Source of the DNA: Hermatobates lingyangjiaoensis
Lineage: Eukaryota > Arthropoda > Insecta > Hemiptera > Hermatobatidae
Reading direction: 5' to 3'
Assembly: GCA_026182355.1 (NCBI GenBank)
Contig: JAPFBL010000068.1
Span: 12,313,001-12,377,000 of the forward strand
DNA length: 64,000 nucleotides
Shown here: piece after piece, positions 60,898-64,000 of the stretch
Position numbering within the stretch: the stretch's first letter is position 1
Layout of the letters: each line of letters starts with the position of its first letter
Position numbers and translations under genes: made by a program
Notes under the pieces: model-generated
Databases searched by the model: none
The model's input: only the letters and a program-made list of their open reading frames with translations
Told to the model about the DNA's origin: nothing

Positions 60898-63800
60898 AGG
60901 AAGTATCACTTTGCTAAAAGAAAAAAAATGTACAGTCATTACCAAATAGAGATTTTCCTCTTACGAATATTATTGTATATACCTCATATCGTAAGCGTTC
61001 ACAAAATTACTTATAACTTTTTTCAGACGTTCACAAAGTAACAATATTTAATGGAAGATTATTGTTAACGGCATAACAGTTCAAGATGACTATCATTGAA
61101 GACCATATGAATAAAATAATCATAGACAATCTTAGCATTACTACAATCAAACATAATAATCTAAGCAAGAAACTTTGAAGCACTAAATAATCACTTTAAG
61201 CTCACCGCTTTTATTAAGTCTCTTGGTAATATACGAGTATATCCCCGTAGCCATATATCGTATAAGATAAATATACGATAACATTAATCCTTCTTATCAC
61301 ATGTACGCTTTCATGGGTTTGTCATTTCTTTATTTTTCTTATTCTATGCATTGTAAGCTTTAATACATAAATAAAAACATAAAAAAAAGAATTTAAAAAA
61401 ATACTTCACTTCATTTTACCTAGGATGAAATCTAAGATGTGAATGATGTACAATGTAAGTTTGAAACTTTATAATTCATAGCTCTCAGATATAGATTAAA
61501 AACAAAAACTTAAATGTAAAAAAGTGGAAACATATGTAACTGTATTTGTGGATATTAAAAAAAGAACTGCTATCCAGAAGACTTCAAACCGATTGTCAAT
61601 ATATCTTATATTGATATACTACTCAATCTGAAAGTAATATAAACAAAACATTCCCTCAAGTCGAGGCAAATTAACTAACGTTTAATTCACCGAAATACCT
61701 AAAGTGTATTAAACCTAAATATTAGTCCCACATACTTTCAAAAAGTGAGTTTCAGTTTTTAACTTCAATGTTAAAAGAAGAGTTGAGAAACAAAGAAAAT
61801 TTTTTTCTCCCTCAATACTGATATAAGTTAGAACATAAGGAAAACTCTGACGATCGCATAATACATTCAGATAGATGTGCATATCTGACTGCCTAGCCTC
61901 TCCACTTTCCTCTGAGGTAATCTTTTCCACTTTCTTACAAACACAAATTCTTTATTCTGATATTTCGACCACAAGAAAAATACTTTTCTTAGAGCTACTG
62001 CCAAGAATTTCATTTCACTTTTTGTTGAATATAATTATTATTTTGAATATATTTATAGGTCAGTCTACAAGAAAAAGCTCTATATTAACATAATGTAACT
62101 TACATTTACTACATTGATGAATTGTAATCATATATCATATTTCATTTTCTAAAATTAGAGAAATTACCAGTATTAAAGTTGTTATTCATATAATATATAT
62201 AAATTACTTTTATGGAAAAATTAATGACACAACTACTATATATGTTCTAGAAATTAATATAAAAAGTAACTAAAATATATTTTACACATGGCTTCCTAAC
62301 GAAGCACGATTAAAAATTACATCAATCTATCGTGTTATCCGAAATCAGTCGTTCATTTTATATCATCTTAAAAATTTTCCAAATTTCATCTGGTTTGATT
62401 TGATGCTTCAAATTAAATAGATATAACTCAGTAAGGATCTTCGCAATAAGGATATTTGTTTATTTAAATGTTAATGTTGCACTTTGACATGAATTGTTTT
62501 TTTATTATTTTTCTTTTTTCAGAAGAGTATCTGAATGAACAAAAATCCTTAGAAAACAATATTCTCTCACATTAATAGATAATTACCATTACCAATATTA
62601 GGCTTTAGCAAAAGAAAAAAAATTCTTGAAAGTAAAATGATAATGCTCACAAAAAGTGATTAAATCAAAATTAGAAAACAGCAAACCGTAAAATGGTCAA
62701 AAACATGAAGTTTGTTGTTGAAGATTTAGAAAATGATTTCTGAAAACATAATTGTGGAAAGAAAAAGCGGAGAAGGGAAAAAAGTATTGGCATGTTGTAT
62801 ATACTGTCCAAGGTAAATTTCTCAATATCAAAAGCAGTGCTGAATGACTCGAGATAGGCGAAAAAGTAATGTGATATTGAATCACATAACTAAAATAAAC
62901 TTCACATTAAAAATTTGAAACAAAATGTTAACTTAACACCTACTATGAGTACATTAGTTAAATTACCTGAGGCATTTTTGACAGCATACTATGATTTATT
63001 CGTTTGTTTCCTAACTTTTAGAATTATGAATTGAAATAGAATATATAAGGATAATGTAAACGAAGAATTAAGAATATAATATAATAAATATAAACAAATA
63101 ATTATAATAAATATAAATAAAAGACACATATGCAAAAATAAGACCTGAACAATCTAATAAACATTATCTCCAGTCATAGGACTTCAAATATTAAAATCCT
63201 AATGAGGATCTGTTGTGGCATTTCCAGATAAGTTTATAAAATAATATATCATCAATATTATTTGTTTAGCTTATATATATCATTTCTAACTTTTATGCTG
63301 TATCAACTAACTACAATAAAACTACATGAACGAATGTAATTAATTATATAATCACATAGTATACTAATTCCAAGTGTACCTTATTGTGTAATGAAATAAT
63401 CCCAAACTGTTTTATTAAATTAATATCTTGTATTTTGAATGCGTTTTTCCACAAAATTATATTTATGCCTGGATTCATGTTTTCGTATTACGAAGATTAT
63501 GTCATTAACATGTAAGATGATTACGAAGAAGTTTCGAAATACAATCCACTCGTCTGCTTTGAATGTTTGATTGGAACTTAAAAAACGGTTTGATTTTTTA
63601 CAAATACTTTTTTTGATTATTTTTTAAGTTCAATATTTCTAGGCCTTCTGTTGTATTTATTCGATGAAATATGGTAGGTAAATATTATATGTTTTATATT
63701 TTTTGGACTTTTATTTTAGGAAGATGTTTTGAAACTGATAAACAATCAGTTATTCCATAAAAGGTTTCGAATGAACTTTAAGCAACTGTATGCTAATAAA

Positions 63801-64000
63801 TTGAAAGAGATATCGATACTTAAAACAGAATGGAATGTGTTTGTCAAAAATTAGACAGTTCATTATGTTCCAATAGAATTTTGAAAAAAAAATGACTTAT
63901 ATTTGTTAGTTTTTTCATGAGCATCTTTTCATGTTAATGGTATAGTCGTCTTAATCTCATAAAATTTATTTCAATTTGCAAATATGGGTTTATACAACGA
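60898..64000. other. AT-rich non-coding region to the window end
   Basis: No genes, elements or notable repeats were recognised. Confidence 0.45.

Noticed and set aside
1..64000. CRISPR arrays or prokaryotic operons
   Set aside because: No regularly spaced short repeats with unique spacers; the sequence character is eukaryotic throughout.

Overview
This is AT-rich eukaryotic (animal) intronic or intergenic DNA. It has no dense gene content, no operons, many (TA)n tracts and decayed mobile elements, and only one protein-coding exon that I recognise. That exon (19400-19610, + strand) encodes the N-terminus of a claudin-fold protein of the stargazin / voltage-gated calcium channel gamma-subunit-like (TARP) type. 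Its wording is closest to my recollection of arthropod stargazin-like proteins. An arthropod, perhaps a chelicerate, is my best guess for the organism; this rests on one exon and general sequence character, so the taxonomy is inference. The exon has a good acceptor upstream and a donor downstream, so most of the window would be introns of this gene. I found no second exon. A second open stretch at 60679-60897 (+) reads like a terminal coding exon but I cannot name it.

Layout: 1-3.8 kb is AT-rich with one GC-richer island. 3.8-5.4 kb holds Penelope-like element (PLE) debris, including a frameshifted GIY-YIG endonuclease, several hairpins and a (TA)n(GA)n tract. 8.7-9.3 kb is a probable hAT-type non-autonomous element. 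14.1 kb is a 75-bp minisatellite that stays open in frame. 16.0 kb is a non-LTR-like fragment. 16.7-17.15 kb is an internally deleted mariner/IS630-like transposon with terminal inverted repeats. 19.4 kb is the stargazin-like exon. 23.9, 29.3, 34.1-34.8 and 54.5 kb carry copies of one palindromic family. 26.3-29.2 kb and 46.9-47.8 kb carry an unclassified dispersed repeat, in direct and opposite orientation. 50.25-52.09 kb is a nested triple inverted repeat. 52.1-53.0 kb is a Tigger/pogo transposon relic lacking its catalytic core. 53.5-54.6 kb is more palindromic PLE-like DNA. 56.2-56.7 kb is a broken Pif1/Helitron-type helicase. 59.3-60.25 kb is PLE endonuclease flanked by inverted copies of a PLE 5' module.

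The unifying theme is a set of short palindromic modules. Most carry a CTGANGA...GAAA hairpin resembling the hammerhead ribozyme core known from Penelope-like elements. In several the hairpin is followed by a conserved short open reading frame beginning MSLxQ, which in six places ends at or near a (TA)n tract or at the end of an inverted-repeat arm. The modules occur singly, as inverted pairs, and nested inside one another. They are the most unusual part of the window and the best candidate for something undescribed. No tRNA, rRNA or CRISPR feature was recognised.
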